A DNA stretch of 64,000 bases from Micromonospora terminaliae (GCF_009671205.1 NZ_CP045309.1:2480001-2544000), one strand, 5' to 3'; shown: positions 32,839 to 44,556, counted from the first letter of the stretch. Made by a program: numbers and translations. The notes: generated by a model not told the origin, from the sequence alone.

Positions 32839-34356
32839 GTGCCCGCAGCAGCCACCGAAGACCCGGCCGTCCCGTCCCGGGCACCCCTGTCCCGGGCGAT
32901 CCCGTCCCGGCGCCACCTGCCGCTCGCCGCGCTGCTGGTCGTCTACCTCGCCGCACGGCTGTTGATCCTCACCCGGGTCACCGTCTTCATCTCGGCCGAC
33001 TCGGCCTCCTACGCCGGCCGCCCGCCGGCCTCCATCGACGCCCTGTCCTTCACCGGCCACGCCCCGCGGCCCTGGGGGGTGCCGCTGCTGTACGCGCTGG
33101 CCGGCACCGACCACACCCGCGTCGTGCTGCAGTGGGGGATCGGCACCCTGGCCTGGGCCCTGCTCGTCTGCGCCTGCTGGCTGTGGCTGCGGTCCCTGGC
33201 GGCCCGGCTCCTCGCCGCCACCGCCCTGATCGTCCTGGCGCTGGCCCGGTCGGTCTACTCCTGGGACGAGGCCATCCTCTCCGAGGCCCTGACCATCAGC
33301 CTCGGCGTCGCCGCGCTCGCACTCCTGATCATCTGGACGCGGACCCGCTCCCGCACCGCTCTGGTCGCGCTGACCGTGACCGCCTTCTGGTGGACGTTCA
33401 CCCGGCCCGACGTGCTGCCCTACGTGCTGCTGCTGACCCTCGCGCTCGCCGCGTCCGCGCTGCGGCGCCACCGCCGTGCCGCCGCGGCGGGCGCCGTGGC
33501 GGCCCTCCTGGCGGGCCTGACCTGGCAGAGCGTCACCGTGCCCACCATCGACCAGAGCTACCGGTCCTGGGGCAGCGGCCTGAGCCTGTCCGAGGCCACG
33601 TTCGTCTACCGGCTGCGCTTCCAGATCCTCGCCGATCCCGCCGTACGCGGCGTCTACCAGCGTGAGTTCGGGATGCCCCGCTGCGAGCGGGCCGAGCAGA
33701 TCGCCCAGGCGCGACCGTGGGCGATGGCGGCGTTCATCGACGCCTACCGCGCCTGCCCGCCCCTCGTCGAGTGGACGCAGCGGGAGAAGGGCACCGTCAG
33801 CTACCGCTACGTCCTCGCCGAACCCGGCCAGTACGCCGACAGCGTCGTGGCCGACCTGCCCACCACCCTCGGCGGCACCGCGGGCCGCTACGGCGCCGCC
33901 GTACCCGGGGTGCCCGCGTTCCCGGAGCGGATCCTGTTCCCCCGGCCGTCCGACATCCTGCCCCGCACCGGCGTCGTCCTGCTCGTGTGCCTCACCGTCG
34001 GGCTGGCGGCCGGGGCGTTCCGCCGGGCCCGCTGGCCGGCCCTCACCGGCCTGCTCACCGTCGCCGCCAGCGCGGCCGGCGCGGTCGCCGGCATGCTCTA
34101 CTCCGCCGGGGAGTACGGCCGCTTCGGCATCCAGGAGGCGGTGTTCCTGCGCATCGGACTGATCCTCCTGGCCGCCGCCGCGATCGAGGCGGTCGCCGCG
34201 GTGGTCACCGACCGGCTCGCCGCACGCCGCCGGCCGGCGCCGCCCGGGGACGACCCGACCGGCCCCGGAACCGCACCGCCCGGAGACGACCCGACCGGCT
34301 CCGGGGACGGCCCGTCCCCGGAGCCCACCACCGACGTGGTGACCACCACCGGCTGA
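32839..34356 (+). CDS. polytopic membrane protein, GT-C-like, unknown function
   Basis: 505 residues from GTG at 32839. About ten membrane helices are visible, with an early extracytoplasmic loop SADSASYAGRPPASIDALSFTGHAPRPWGVPLLY. That layout, with an acidic residue in the first loop, recalls GT-C glycosyltransferases, though I cannot name a family. A soluble loop (about 240-370) holds several Cys and Arg residues. The tail has a duplicated PPGDDPTG motif and is low-complexity. The intergenic stretch before it holds the cydB terminator. Confidence 0.65.
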   Translation: MPAAATEDPAVPSRAPLSRAIPSRRHLPLAALLVVYLAARLLILTRVTVFISADSASYAGRPPASIDALSFTGHAPRPWGVPLLYALAGTDHTRVVLQWGIGTLAWALLVCACWLWLRSLAARLLAATALIVLALARSVYSWDEAILSEALTISLGVAALALLIIWTRTRSRTALVALTVTAFWWTFTRPDVLPYVLLLTLALAASALRRHRRAAAAGAVAALLAGLTWQSVTVPTIDQSYRSWGSGLSLSEATFVYRLRFQILADPAVRGVYQREFGMPRCERAEQIAQARPWAMAAFIDAYRACPPLVEWTQREKGTVSYRYVLAEPGQYADSVVADLPTTLGGTAGRYGAAVPGVPAFPERILFPRPSDILPRTGVVLLVCLTVGLAAGAFRRARWPALTGLLTVAASAAGAVAGMLYSAGEYGRFGIQEAVFLRIGLILLAAAAIEAVAAVVTDRLAARRRPAPPGDDPTGPGTAPPGDDPTGSGDGPSPEPTTDVVTTTG

Positions 34357-34372
34357 CCCGCCCCCGCCGCGG

Positions 34373-35053
34373 TCAGCGGGCCTCGCGCAGCTCCGCCAGC
34401 CGGGCCTCGATCTCGGCCAGCTCGGCGCGCAGCTTCTCCGCCTGCTGCTCCGCCTCGGCCCGCTCGGCGGCCAGGATCTGCTCCACCGCCTCCTGCACGC
34501 CGGGCACGTCGACCAGCGCCACCATCCGCAGCGCCTCGGCCGGCTTCACCACGTACGGCTTCGCGAGGGCCTTCGTGCCCTGCTGCGCCGCCACCGTCCA
34601 CTCGCCCTCGGCGTAGGCCAGGGTCACCGTCAAGCCGGCCGGGCTCTTCGGCTTGACCGCCTTCACGGCCCGCCGCGCCGGCTTCGGCTCCGCCTGCTGC
34701 TCCACCCTCGGCTCCTCCCGCCGCGGCGCCGGCACCGGCGGCGCGTCCAACACGAACTCCGGCTCCGCGGGCGCCGCCGCGACCGGGGGCTCCGGCTTCG
34801 GCTCCGCCGGCCGCCGCCCGGCCCCCTTCGGCGCGATCGCCACGTCCGTGGGGGAGAAGGGCAGCTCGTCGCGGCCGAACCGCACCACCACGAACTCCTC
34901 GGACACCTCCGGGTCGGTCAGCTCCACCACCTGCCCGAGCTGGCCCGATATCTGCCCGGCCGCCGCCGTGAACACCACCTTGGGCTTGCGGCCGGCCGCC
35001 AGCGCCTCCCGGATGCCCTGTACCTCGTCAGTGGACAAACCCTGGCCCGCCAT
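34373..35053 (-). CDS. hypothetical protein with C-terminal coiled coil
   Basis: 226 residues from ATG at 35053. Residues 1-75 form a small beta-rich domain (VVFTAAAGQISGQLGQVVELTDPEVSEEFVVVRFGRDELPF; core GQISGQLGQVVELTDP). A Pro/Glu/Ala-rich linker follows, then a second small domain (TVTLAYAEGEWTVAAQQGTKALAKPYVVKPAEAL), then a charged coiled coil from about 190 to the end (AERAEAEQQAEKLRAELAEIE). I recognise no named family. It is convergent with the membrane protein gene. Confidence 0.65.
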   Translation of the reverse strand: MAGQGLSTDEVQGIREALAAGRKPKVVFTAAAGQISGQLGQVVELTDPEVSEEFVVVRFGRDELPFSPTDVAIAPKGAGRRPAEPKPEPPVAAAPAEPEFVLDAPPVPAPRREEPRVEQQAEPKPARRAVKAVKPKSPAGLTVTLAYAEGEWTVAAQQGTKALAKPYVVKPAEALRMVALVDVPGVQEAVEQILAAERAEAEQQAEKLRAELAEIEARLAELREAR

Positions 35054-35120
35054 CACAGCCCTCTTCCGTACCCGTGTCTGATGCCTGCCTTGATACCAGC
35101 CGGCACCGACAGCCGGAAGA

Positions 35121-35963
35121 TCAACCCCCGGCGGTCCAGACGGCCGACACCTCCTCGGCCACCGCGGCGGCCTGCGCGAACCCGGCCCGCGCCGACGCGG
35201 CCCGCCGCGCCGGGTCCAGCACGTTGCGCCCGATCGCCGCCCGCGCGGCCCGGTCCGGCGACACCACAACCACCTCCGCGCCCGCCGAGCGCAGCTGCGC
35301 CACCTGGGCGGCCAGCCGCGGCATCGGCCCGAACCCGGCCCGCGTCGGCGCCAGCACCACCACCGCCCGCGCGCCGGCCGCCAGGTCCGCGTTCACCGCG
35401 GAGCGCACCCCACCGTCGACGTACCGCCGGCCGCCGATGGTCACCGGCGGCCACACCCCGGGCACCGCGCAGCTGGCACCCACCGCGTCCACGAGCGCCA
35501 CCTCCGACGTGGCGTCGAAGACCAGGAACTCGCCCGAGGCCGCGTCCACGGCGGTCACCAGCAGCCGCCGCGCCGGCCACTGCCGCACCGGCAGCCGCGC
35601 CGCGATGACCGCCCGCCGCGACTCCTCCGACGGGGTACGCGCGGCCAGGGCCATCGCGCCGACCCGGGCGCGCGCCCGCACCTCGTCCCGTCCCCGGGCG
35701 CCCGCCCACGCCCAGCGGGCCAGCACCCCGACGCCGAGCCGGGCCGCCACCTCGCCCCGCGCGGGGCGCAGCTGCGCCGCGTACAGCTCCTCGACCGGCG
35801 TGCCGGAGCACACCTGCGCGCCGACCACCGAGCCGGCCGAGGTGCCCACCACCAGCTCCGCCCCGGTGACGTCCAGGCCGCGCGCGGCCAGCCCGGCCAG
35901 CAGCCCCAACTCCCACGCCACGCCGGTCACCCCGCCGCCACCCAGCACCAACGCCCGCGTCAT
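35121..35963 (-). CDS. patatin-like phospholipase
   Basis: 280 residues. The oxyanion motif LGGGGVTGVAWELG lies at about 7-20, the nucleophile Ser in GTSAGSVVG near 45 and the catalytic Asp in YVDGGVRS near 195. This Ser-Asp dyad hydrolyses acyl esters of phospholipids or other lipids. GGAGAGG lies upstream of the ATG. There is no signal peptide, so it probably acts in the cytoplasm or at the inner membrane face. It diverges from the SDR gene. Confidence 0.9.
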   Translation of the reverse strand: MTRALVLGGGGVTGVAWELGLLAGLAARGLDVTGAELVVGTSAGSVVGAQVCSGTPVEELYAAQLRPARGEVAARLGVGVLARWAWAGARGRDEVRARARVGAMALAARTPSEESRRAVIAARLPVRQWPARRLLVTAVDAASGEFLVFDATSEVALVDAVGASCAVPGVWPPVTIGGRRYVDGGVRSAVNADLAAGARAVVVLAPTRAGFGPMPRLAAQVAQLRSAGAEVVVVSPDRAARAAIGRNVLDPARRAASARAGFAQAAAVAEEVSAVWTAGG

Positions 35964-36040
35964 GTGTGACCGTCCTCTCCACCGGCAGCCGCGCCGATCA
36001 CGGTAACGTCACCGGCACCGCCAGGGCAGGGGAGAGAACA

Positions 36041-36769
36041 TTGACCTCCGTCACCATCGTCACGGGTGGGGGGCGCGGTATCGGCGCGGCCGTCGCCCGC
36101 CGTCTCGCCGCCGCCGGCCACGACGTGGTCATCGGCTACCGCAGCGACCACGCGGCCGCCGACGCAGTCCTCGCCGACGTGCGCGCCGCCGGCCGCCGCG
36201 CCGTCGCCGTCGCCGCCGACACCGCCGACCCCGAGCAGGTCCACCGCCTCTTCGAGGCGGCCGCGACGCTGGGCCCGCTCACCGGCCTGGTCAACAACGC
36301 CGGCATCACCAGCCCGATCGGGCCCTTCGCCGACCTGCGCGTCGAGGACCTGCGCCAGGTCGTCGACGTCAACCTCGTCGGGTACGTCCTCTGCGCCCAG
36401 CAGGCCGCCCGCCGGATGGCCCGGGGCGGCGCCATCGTCAACGTCTCCTCCGCCGCCGCGACCCTCGGCAGCCCCGGCGAGTACATCCACTACGCCGCGG
36501 TCAAGGCCGCCACCGACACCCTCACCGTCGGGCTGGCCAAGGAACTCGCGCCGCAGGGCATCCGGGTCAACGCCGTCGCCCCCGGCATCATCCGCACCGA
36601 CATCCACGCCCTCTCCGGCGCGCCCGACCGTCCCGACACCGCGGCGGGCCGCATCCCGCTGGGCCGCGCCGGCGAACCCGACGAGGTCGCCGGCGCCGTG
36701 GCGTTCCTCCTCGGCCCCGACGCCTCCTACACCACCGGCGCCGTCCTGCGCATCGCCGGCGGCCTCTGA
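36041..36769 (+). CDS. short-chain dehydrogenase/reductase, FabG-like
   Basis: 242 residues starting at TTG 36041, with GGGGAGAG before it; an upstream frame to 35966 would overlap the divergent patatin promoter. The motifs are classical: TGGGRGIG at the start, NNAGIT near 89, and YAAVKAATDTLT as the Tyr/Lys site near 150, then VAPGIIRTDIH and the C-terminal GPDASYTTGAVLRIAGG. This resembles 3-oxoacyl reductases and glucose-dehydrogenase-like SDRs. The exact substrate is unknown. Confidence 0.88.
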   Translation: MTSVTIVTGGGRGIGAAVARRLAAAGHDVVIGYRSDHAAADAVLADVRAAGRRAVAVAADTADPEQVHRLFEAAATLGPLTGLVNNAGITSPIGPFADLRVEDLRQVVDVNLVGYVLCAQQAARRMARGGAIVNVSSAAATLGSPGEYIHYAAVKAATDTLTVGLAKELAPQGIRVNAVAPGIIRTDIHALSGAPDRPDTAAGRIPLGRAGEPDEVAGAVAFLLGPDASYTTGAVLRIAGGL

Positions 36770-36775
36770 CACCAC

Positions 36776-36807
36776 GGCGGCCCGGGGACCGTCGTCCCCG
36801 GGCCGCC
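36776..36807. terminator. 14-bp stem, 4-base loop bidirectional terminator
   Basis: GGCGGCCCGGGGAC (36776-36789) and GTCCCCGGGCCGCC (36794-36807) pair perfectly. It lies between the convergent SDR gene and the MFS small-subunit gene. Confidence 0.85.
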
Positions 36808-36818
36808 GCCTGCCTCCG

Positions 36819-36944
36819 TCAGTGGGTGAACAGCTTCGCCGCCGTGATCACCGTCTGCACCACCCCGTATCCCAGCAGCGCCGACACCACCACCCACGAC
36901 ACCACCAGGCGGACCCGCTGCCCGCCACCGGCCTGCCCGTTCAC
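36819..36944 (-). CDS. MFS transporter small subunit, 41 residues
   Basis: MNGQAGGGQRVRLVVSWVVV begins this 41-residue protein, which has one membrane helix (about 12-37) and ends AAKLFTH. Its GTG start overlaps the stop of the OFA-type MFS gene (GTGA), so the two are coupled. Very small one-helix proteins of this type are known beside OFA-family transporters in actinomycetes and are annotated as small subunits; the function is not established. Confidence 0.8.
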   Translation of the reverse strand: MNGQAGGGQRVRLVVSWVVVSALLGYGVVQTVITAAKLFTH

Positions 36945-38359
36945 GACCCGCTCCTCTCCGCCGCCACCGGCTGTGCACCCTCGACACCGTCCCGGCCCGA
37001 CGCCGGCTCGTGGAACCGCTCCGGCACGGGCCGGATCAGCAGGTTCGCCACGAAGCCGACCGCCAGCACCCCGACCATCGTGAACAGCGCCGGCCGGTAC
37101 GCCGCCGCCGTCAACGTGCCCGGCTTGCCCTGCGCGTCCAGGAACGCGTTCACGATCAGCGGACCGGCCACCCCGGCCGCCGACCACGCCGTCAGCAACC
37201 GGCCGTGGATGGCGCCCACCTCGAACGTGCCGAACAGGTCCCGCAGGTAGGCCGGCACGGTCGCGAACCCGCCGCCGTAGAACGAGAGGATCACGCACGC
37301 GAGCAGCACGAACAGCGCCGTCGCCGCCTGCCCGAACACCGCCAGCAGCACGTACAGGACCATGCCCACGCCCAGATACATCAGGTAGATCGGCTTGCGG
37401 CCGATCAGGTCCGACGTCGAGGACCACACGAATCGGCCGGCCATGTTGAACAGCGACAGCAGGCCCACGAACCCGCCGGCCGCCGCCACCGACACCGCCG
37501 ACGTGCCGTTGTCCCGGAAGAAGTCCTGGATCATGGGGCTGGCCTGCTCCAGGATGCCGATCCCGGCCGTCACGTTGCAGAACAGCACCACCCACAGCAG
37601 CCAGAACGACCGGGTCTTCACGGCGTTCGCCGCCGACACGTTCGCCGTGGTCACCAGAGGTTTCGCCGCCACCTTCGCCGGGTCGAACCCGGCCGGGCGC
37701 CAGTCCGCCGCCGGCACCCGCACGTTGAACACCCCGACCATCATGATCACGAAGTAGCCGATCCCCAGGGTCAGGAACAGCCACACCAGGGCGCTGCCCG
37801 ACGCCGTCGAACCGGCGTTCGCCGGGTCGTACCCCGGGTCGTAGAACGACAGCAGCTGCCGGGACAGGGGAGAGGCCACCATGGCCCCGCCGCCGAACCC
37901 CATGATCGCCAACCCGGTGGCCAGGCCCGGCCGGTCCGGGAACCACTTGATCAACGTGGAGACGGGGGAGATGTACCCGATCCCCAGCCCGATCCCGCCC
38001 AGCACCCCGTACCCCAGATACAGCAGCCACAACTGCTTCGTCGCGATGCCCAGCGCGCCGACCAGGAACCCGGCCGCCCAGAAGCACGCCGAGACGAACA
38101 TGGCCTTGCGCGGCCCGTTCGCCTCCACCCACGTGCCCGCCACCGCGGCCGACAACCCCAGCATGACGATCGCGATGCTGAAGATCACCCCGATCGCCGT
38201 CTGCCCGGTGTCGAAGTGCGCGATCAGCGAGTTCTTGTACACGCTCGTGGCGTAGACCTGCCCGATGCAGAGGTGGATGGCCAACGCCGCGGGCGGTATG
38301 AGCCAGCGGCTGTAGCCCGGCGGCGCGACGGTGTGCCGACGATCGAGTGCGGAAAGCAT
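36941..38359 (-). CDS. OFA-family MFS transporter
   Basis: 472 residues, 12 membrane helices, of the oxalate/formate antiporter type. It starts with RWLIPPAALAIHLCIGQVYATSVYKNSL (core IHLCIGQVYATSVYKN), and YGVLGGIGLGIGYISPVSTLIKWFPDRPGLATGLAIMGFGGGA is the family's most typical stretch (core GIGYISPVSTLIKWFPD). Relatives carry small organic acids. AGAGG lies before the ATG. It forms a two-gene operon with the 41-residue partner. Confidence 0.88.
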   Translation of the reverse strand: MLSALDRRHTVAPPGYSRWLIPPAALAIHLCIGQVYATSVYKNSLIAHFDTGQTAIGVIFSIAIVMLGLSAAVAGTWVEANGPRKAMFVSACFWAAGFLVGALGIATKQLWLLYLGYGVLGGIGLGIGYISPVSTLIKWFPDRPGLATGLAIMGFGGGAMVASPLSRQLLSFYDPGYDPANAGSTASGSALVWLFLTLGIGYFVIMMVGVFNVRVPAADWRPAGFDPAKVAAKPLVTTANVSAANAVKTRSFWLLWVVLFCNVTAGIGILEQASPMIQDFFRDNGTSAVSVAAAGGFVGLLSLFNMAGRFVWSSTSDLIGRKPIYLMYLGVGMVLYVLLAVFGQAATALFVLLACVILSFYGGGFATVPAYLRDLFGTFEVGAIHGRLLTAWSAAGVAGPLIVNAFLDAQGKPGTLTAAAYRPALFTMVGVLAVGFVANLLIRPVPERFHEPASGRDGVEGAQPVAAERSGS

Positions 38360-38541
38360 GATTGCTTCCTCTCCGGAAGAATGGCGAGAAACTCACCCGT
38401 TCATGCCCCTGCCGGGCCGTACGGCGAAACCCGCCGCGCGCCGGGCGGTCGAAACCCTGAGCCGAACGGTCACGCCAGCTCCCGGCCCCGCACCCGCCGT
38501 CGCCCGACCGTCACCGGCGGTCGTGGCGGATCATCGAACCC

Positions 38542-39114
38542 ATGCCGCTGCTCACCACCCCGGCCCTGCCCCCGGGCACCCTCGCCGGCCGCCCCCAACC
38601 CGACCTCGACGCCGGCGACCTGCTCCTGCGCCCGTGGCACCCCGACGACGGGCAAGCCGTCCTCGCCGCGTACGCCGACCCGGCCATCCGCCGCTGGCAC
38701 TGCCGCACCATGAGCGGCGACGAGGCCCGCGACTGGATCGACGCCTGGCCGCGACGGTGGCACCAGGAGACGGACGCCAGTTGGGCCGTCACCGACCACG
38801 CCGGTGTACTCGGTCAGGTCGGTCTGCGCGCCGTCGACCTCTACGAGGGTGAGGCCGCGGTGTCGTACTGGGTGCTGCCCGCCGCCCGCGGCCAGCGGGT
38901 GGCCGCCCGCGCCCTGACCGCCCTCACCGCGTTCGCCTTCGACCGGCTCGGCCTGCATCGCCTCGGGCTGCGCCATTCCACGGCCAACGGCGCCTCCTGC
39001 CAGGTGGCGCAGCGCGCCGGCTTCCACCTCGAGGGCACCAACCGGGGCGCCGCCCGGCACACCGACGGCTGGCACGACATGCACGTGCACGCCCGCCTGC
39101 GCACCGACACCTGA
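38542..39114 (+). CDS. GNAT acetyltransferase, RimJ/RimL type
   Basis: 190 residues. The fold of RimJ/RimL-type N-acetyltransferases is visible: LLLRPWHPDDGQAVLAAYADPAIRRW at the start, YWVLPAARGQRVAARALTALTAFAFDRLGLHRLGL as the acetyl-CoA site (core ARGQRVAARAL) and VAQRAGFHLEGTNR at the end. The substrate may be a protein N-terminus or an antibiotic amine. The 180-base gap before it shows no gene. Confidence 0.87.
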   Translation: MPLLTTPALPPGTLAGRPQPDLDAGDLLLRPWHPDDGQAVLAAYADPAIRRWHCRTMSGDEARDWIDAWPRRWHQETDASWAVTDHAGVLGQVGLRAVDLYEGEAAVSYWVLPAARGQRVAARALTALTAFAFDRLGLHRLGLRHSTANGASCQVAQRAGFHLEGTNRGAARHTDGWHDMHVHARLRTDT

Positions 39115-39148
39115 CCGGCGCCGCCGCCGCGGATGCGACGATGAGCCC

Positions 39149-40000
39149 GTGAAGATCCTGTCCATCCAGTCGTCGGTCGCCTACGGTCACGTCGGCAACT
39201 CCGCCGCCGTGTTCCCGCTGCAACGGCTCCGGCACGAGGTCTGGCCCGTGCTGACCGTGCACTTCTCCAACCACACCGGCTACGGCGCCTGGCGCGGTCC
39301 GCTGCTGCCGCCCGCCGACGTCGCCGAGGTCATCGCCGGCATCGAGGACCGCGGCGTCCTCGGCACCGCCGACGCGGTCCTGTCCGGCTACCAGGGCGAC
39401 CCGGCGATGGGCGAAGTGATCCTCGACGCGGTCGCCCGCGTCAAGGCCGCCAACCCCGACGCCGTGTACTGCTGCGACCCGGTGATGGGTGACGTCGGCC
39501 GCGGCATGTTCGTCCGCCCGGGCATCCCCGAGTACCTGCGCGACACCGTCGTGCCCCGCGCCGACATCGTCACCCCGAACCAGTTCGAGCTGGAGTTCCT
39601 CGCCGGCCGCAGCACCGACACCCTGGACGACCTGCTCGCCGCCGTCGACGTCGTCCGCGACACCGGCCCGCGGCACGTGCTGGTCACCAGCGTGCTGCAC
39701 GGCGACCTGCCCGCCGGGTCGCTGGAGGTCGTCGCCGTCTCCGACGCCGGCGCCTGGGCGGTCACCACGCCGCTGCTGCCGATCACCCCGAACGGCGGCG
39801 GCGACGTCACCGCCGCGCTGTACCTGGCCCACCTCGCCACGTCCGGCTCGCCGGAGACGGCGCTTTCGCGGACCACCAACTCCGTCTACGCCATCCTCGA
39901 GGCCACCCTCGCCGCCGGCACCCGGGAGTTGCAACTGGTCGCCGCCCAGGACGCCATCGCCGACCCGCCCACCCGGTTCGGCGCCCGCCGGCTGCGCTGA
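39149..40000 (+). CDS. pdxY: pyridoxal kinase
   Basis: 283 residues from GTG at 39149. Ribokinase-fold enzyme that phosphorylates pyridoxal in vitamin B6 salvage. The opening ILSIQSSVAYGHVGNSAAVFPLQRL, the ATP-lid region YCCDPVMGDVGRGMFV and TPNQFELEFL are family signatures. The catalytic loop reads NGGGDVTAALYL, where most kinases have G-T-G-D; the Asp is kept. It is read as a single gene. Confidence 0.93.
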   Translation: MKILSIQSSVAYGHVGNSAAVFPLQRLRHEVWPVLTVHFSNHTGYGAWRGPLLPPADVAEVIAGIEDRGVLGTADAVLSGYQGDPAMGEVILDAVARVKAANPDAVYCCDPVMGDVGRGMFVRPGIPEYLRDTVVPRADIVTPNQFELEFLAGRSTDTLDDLLAAVDVVRDTGPRHVLVTSVLHGDLPAGSLEVVAVSDAGAWAVTTPLLPITPNGGGDVTAALYLAHLATSGSPETALSRTTNSVYAILEATLAAGTRELQLVAAQDAIADPPTRFGARRLR

Positions 40001-40139
40001 GCCGCCGGCGGACTTCGCCGGACCGCCGTACCCCGGCCGGCGGCTCGCCTAGGCTCGGGGGCGACGCAGCCCGCCGCCGCCCCCGGCCGGCCGGCACGGG
40101 CACCCGGCCCCGCCCCGAGGCGGATGCGGAGGACGCCGG

Positions 40140-41084
40140 ATGGACCAGACCACCTTCGCGGCGCCGGTCTGGGCCTGGGTGGCGGTCGGCGCGGTCATCG
40201 CCGCCATGCTCGCCGTCGACGTGTTCTCCCACCGCGACCACCACGTCATCGAGCTGCGCGAGGCGCTGCGGTGGAGCGCGGTGTGGATCACCGCCGGGGT
40301 CGGCTTCGGGCTGCTGGTCTGGCTGTGGCGCGGCAGCGGGCCGGCCGCGGCCTACTACTCCGGCTACCTGCTGGAGAAGGCGCTGTCGATCGACAACGTG
40401 TTCGTCTTCGCGCTGCTGTTCGACTACTTCCGGGTGCCCGCCGTGTACCAGCACAAGGTGCTCTTCTGGGGGGTGCTCGGCGCGCTCGGCTTCCGGCTGC
40501 TGTTCATCGTCGCCGGCGCCGAACTGCTGGACCGGCTCGCCTGGGCCGGTCTCGTGCTCGGCGCGTTCCTGATCTGGACCGGCTGGCGCCTCGCCGTGCG
40601 CGGCAAGCCGGACGTCGACCCCGACCGCAACATCGCCGTCCGGCTGTTCCGCCGGCTGGTGCCCACCGAGTCCCGCTACCACGACGGGCGCTTCACCGTC
40701 CGGGTGGACGGCCGCCGCAGGGGCACCGTGCTGCTGGTCGCGCTGGTGGCGATCGAGGCCACCGACGTCGTCTTCGCGATCGACTCGGTCGCGGCGATCC
40801 TGGCCATCACCACCAACACCTTCCTGGTCTGGACGGCCAACGCCTTCGCGGTGCTCGGCCTGCGCAGCCTGTACTTCTGCCTGGCCGGCCTCCTGCGGCA
40901 CTTCGGCTACCTGCGCTACGGCCTGGCGGTGCTGCTCGCCTTCGCCGGGGTGAAGCTGATCCTCGCCGAGACCCCCGTGGGGAAGCTGCCCGTCTGGCTC
41001 ACCCTCGCCGTGGTGGTGCTGACCCTCGCCACCGCCGTCGGCTGGAGCGTGGTGGCCGCCCGCCGCGGCGCCGGCGCCCGCTGA
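40140..41084 (+). CDS. TerC/Alx-family integral membrane protein
   Basis: 314 residues, about nine helices. The two metal-site signatures are present: LLEKALSIDNVFVFALLFDYF near residue 85 and AIEATDVVFAIDSVAAILAI near 207. Relatives export Mn2+ or act in tellurite resistance and metalation of exported proteins. I looked for a yybP-ykoY Mn2+ riboswitch in the 139 bases before the start and saw none. Confidence 0.92.
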   Translation: MDQTTFAAPVWAWVAVGAVIAAMLAVDVFSHRDHHVIELREALRWSAVWITAGVGFGLLVWLWRGSGPAAAYYSGYLLEKALSIDNVFVFALLFDYFRVPAVYQHKVLFWGVLGALGFRLLFIVAGAELLDRLAWAGLVLGAFLIWTGWRLAVRGKPDVDPDRNIAVRLFRRLVPTESRYHDGRFTVRVDGRRRGTVLLVALVAIEATDVVFAIDSVAAILAITTNTFLVWTANAFAVLGLRSLYFCLAGLLRHFGYLRYGLAVLLAFAGVKLILAETPVGKLPVWLTLAVVVLTLATAVGWSVVAARRGAGAR

Positions 41085-41137
41085 CACGCCCCGCAACGCG
41101 GTGGGCAACCCCGGCGCCACGTGGCACGATCTGGCAG

Positions 41138-41590
41138 GTGAGCAGCAGTTCCGACCGGGCGCAGCAGCTGCGCGACCTCGCCCGGCTGCGCCGGGTCCGC
41201 GACCGCATCGACCGGGAGCACGCCCAGCCACTGGACGTCGAGGCGCTCGCCCGCGGCGCGCACATGTCCGCCGGGCACCTCAGCCGCCAGTTCCGGCTCG
41301 CCTACGGCGAGTCCCCGTACGCGTACCTCATGACCCGGCGGATCGAGCGGGCCATGGCGCTGCTGCGCCGCGGTGACCTCAGCGTCACCGACGTCTGTTT
41401 CGCGGTCGGCTGCTCGTCGCTGGGCACCTTCAGCACCCGCTTCACCGAGCTGGTCGGCATCCCGCCCAGCACCTACCGGGCCCGGGCCGCGGCCGGCGAG
41501 GCCGCCGAGCTGCCGCCCTGCGTGGCGAAGCAGGTCACCAGACCGATCAGGAATCGAGAAGCGCCCGCCGTGGCGGCGCACCTAGCCTGA
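41138..41590 (+). CDS. AraC-family regulator, DNA-binding domain only
   Basis: 150 residues from GTG at 41138. Both helix-turn-helices of the AraC domain are visible: LARGAHMSAGHLSRQFRLAYGESPYAYLMTRRIERAM and VTDVCFAVGCSSLGTFSTRFTELVGIPPSTYR. There is no ligand domain, as in MarA/SoxS-type activators, followed by a short Arg-rich tail. It stops five bases before the VOC gene, so the pair is an operon; AraC-VOC pairs of this kind are common in actinomycetes. Confidence 0.9.
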   Translation: MSSSSDRAQQLRDLARLRRVRDRIDREHAQPLDVEALARGAHMSAGHLSRQFRLAYGESPYAYLMTRRIERAMALLRRGDLSVTDVCFAVGCSSLGTFSTRFTELVGIPPSTYRARAAAGEAAELPPCVAKQVTRPIRNREAPAVAAHLA

Positions 41591-41595
41591 CAGCC

Positions 41596-42006
41596 ATGGA
41601 CATCACCATCGACACCACCGTCCTCCCACACGACGACCCGGAGGCCTCCCTGGCCTTCTACCGCGACATCCTGGGGTTCGAGGTCCGCAACGACGTCGGG
41701 CAGGGCCGGATGCGCTGGATCACCGTCGGCCCCGCCGGGCAGCCCGGCACGTCCATCCTGCTGGCGCCGCCGGCCGCCGACCCCGGTGTCACCGACGAGG
41801 AACGCCGTACCATCGTCGAGATGATGGCCAAGGGCACCTACGGGTGGATCCTGCTGGCCACCCACGACCTCGACGCCACCTTCGAGAAGCTCCAGGCCGG
41901 CGACGCCGAGGTCGTCCAGGAGCCGATCGAGCAGCCCTACGGCGTCCGCGACTGCGCGTTCCGCGACCCCGCGGGCAACCTGATCCGCATCAAGGAGCTG
42001 CCCTGA
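41596..42006 (+). CDS. VOC-family protein, partner of the AraC regulator
   Basis: 136 residues: TVLPHDDPEASLAFYRDILGFEVRNDV at the start and YGVRDCAFRDPAGNLIRI at the end are the two VOC modules. It is coupled to the AraC gene by a five-base gap and followed by the UvrA-like gene 83 bases on. The arrangement suggests a compound-detoxification unit; the ligand is not known. Confidence 0.9.
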   Translation: MDITIDTTVLPHDDPEASLAFYRDILGFEVRNDVGQGRMRWITVGPAGQPGTSILLAPPAADPGVTDEERRTIVEMMAKGTYGWILLATHDLDATFEKLQAGDAEVVQEPIEQPYGVRDCAFRDPAGNLIRIKELP

Positions 42007-42089
42007 CCTGTCGGACCGACATGATCGGATCGAGCGAGCCGACGCCGGAGGGGGCCGCGACCGCGGCCCAACGGACAGATGGAGACACG

Positions 42090-44468
<2,379 letters not shown>

Positions 44469-44478
44469 CCCGGCCGCC

Positions 44479-44514
44479 CCGGGACGGCGTGGCCACCGAA
44501 CCACGCCGTCCCGG
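44479..44514. terminator. 14-bp stem hairpin between convergent genes
   Basis: CCGGGACGGCGTGG (44479-44492) pairs perfectly with CCACGCCGTCCCGG (44501-44514) around eight bases, ten bases past the UvrA2-like stop and before the leftward AhpD-like gene. Confidence 0.82.
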
Positions 44515-44556
44515 CGCCTCGAATCGACGGCGAACCCGCCGGGGGAGCGCCGCCGG

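Noticed and set aside
40001..40139. yybP-ykoY manganese riboswitch upstream of the TerC gene
   Set aside because: None of the conserved loop sequences of that class could be found in the gap.
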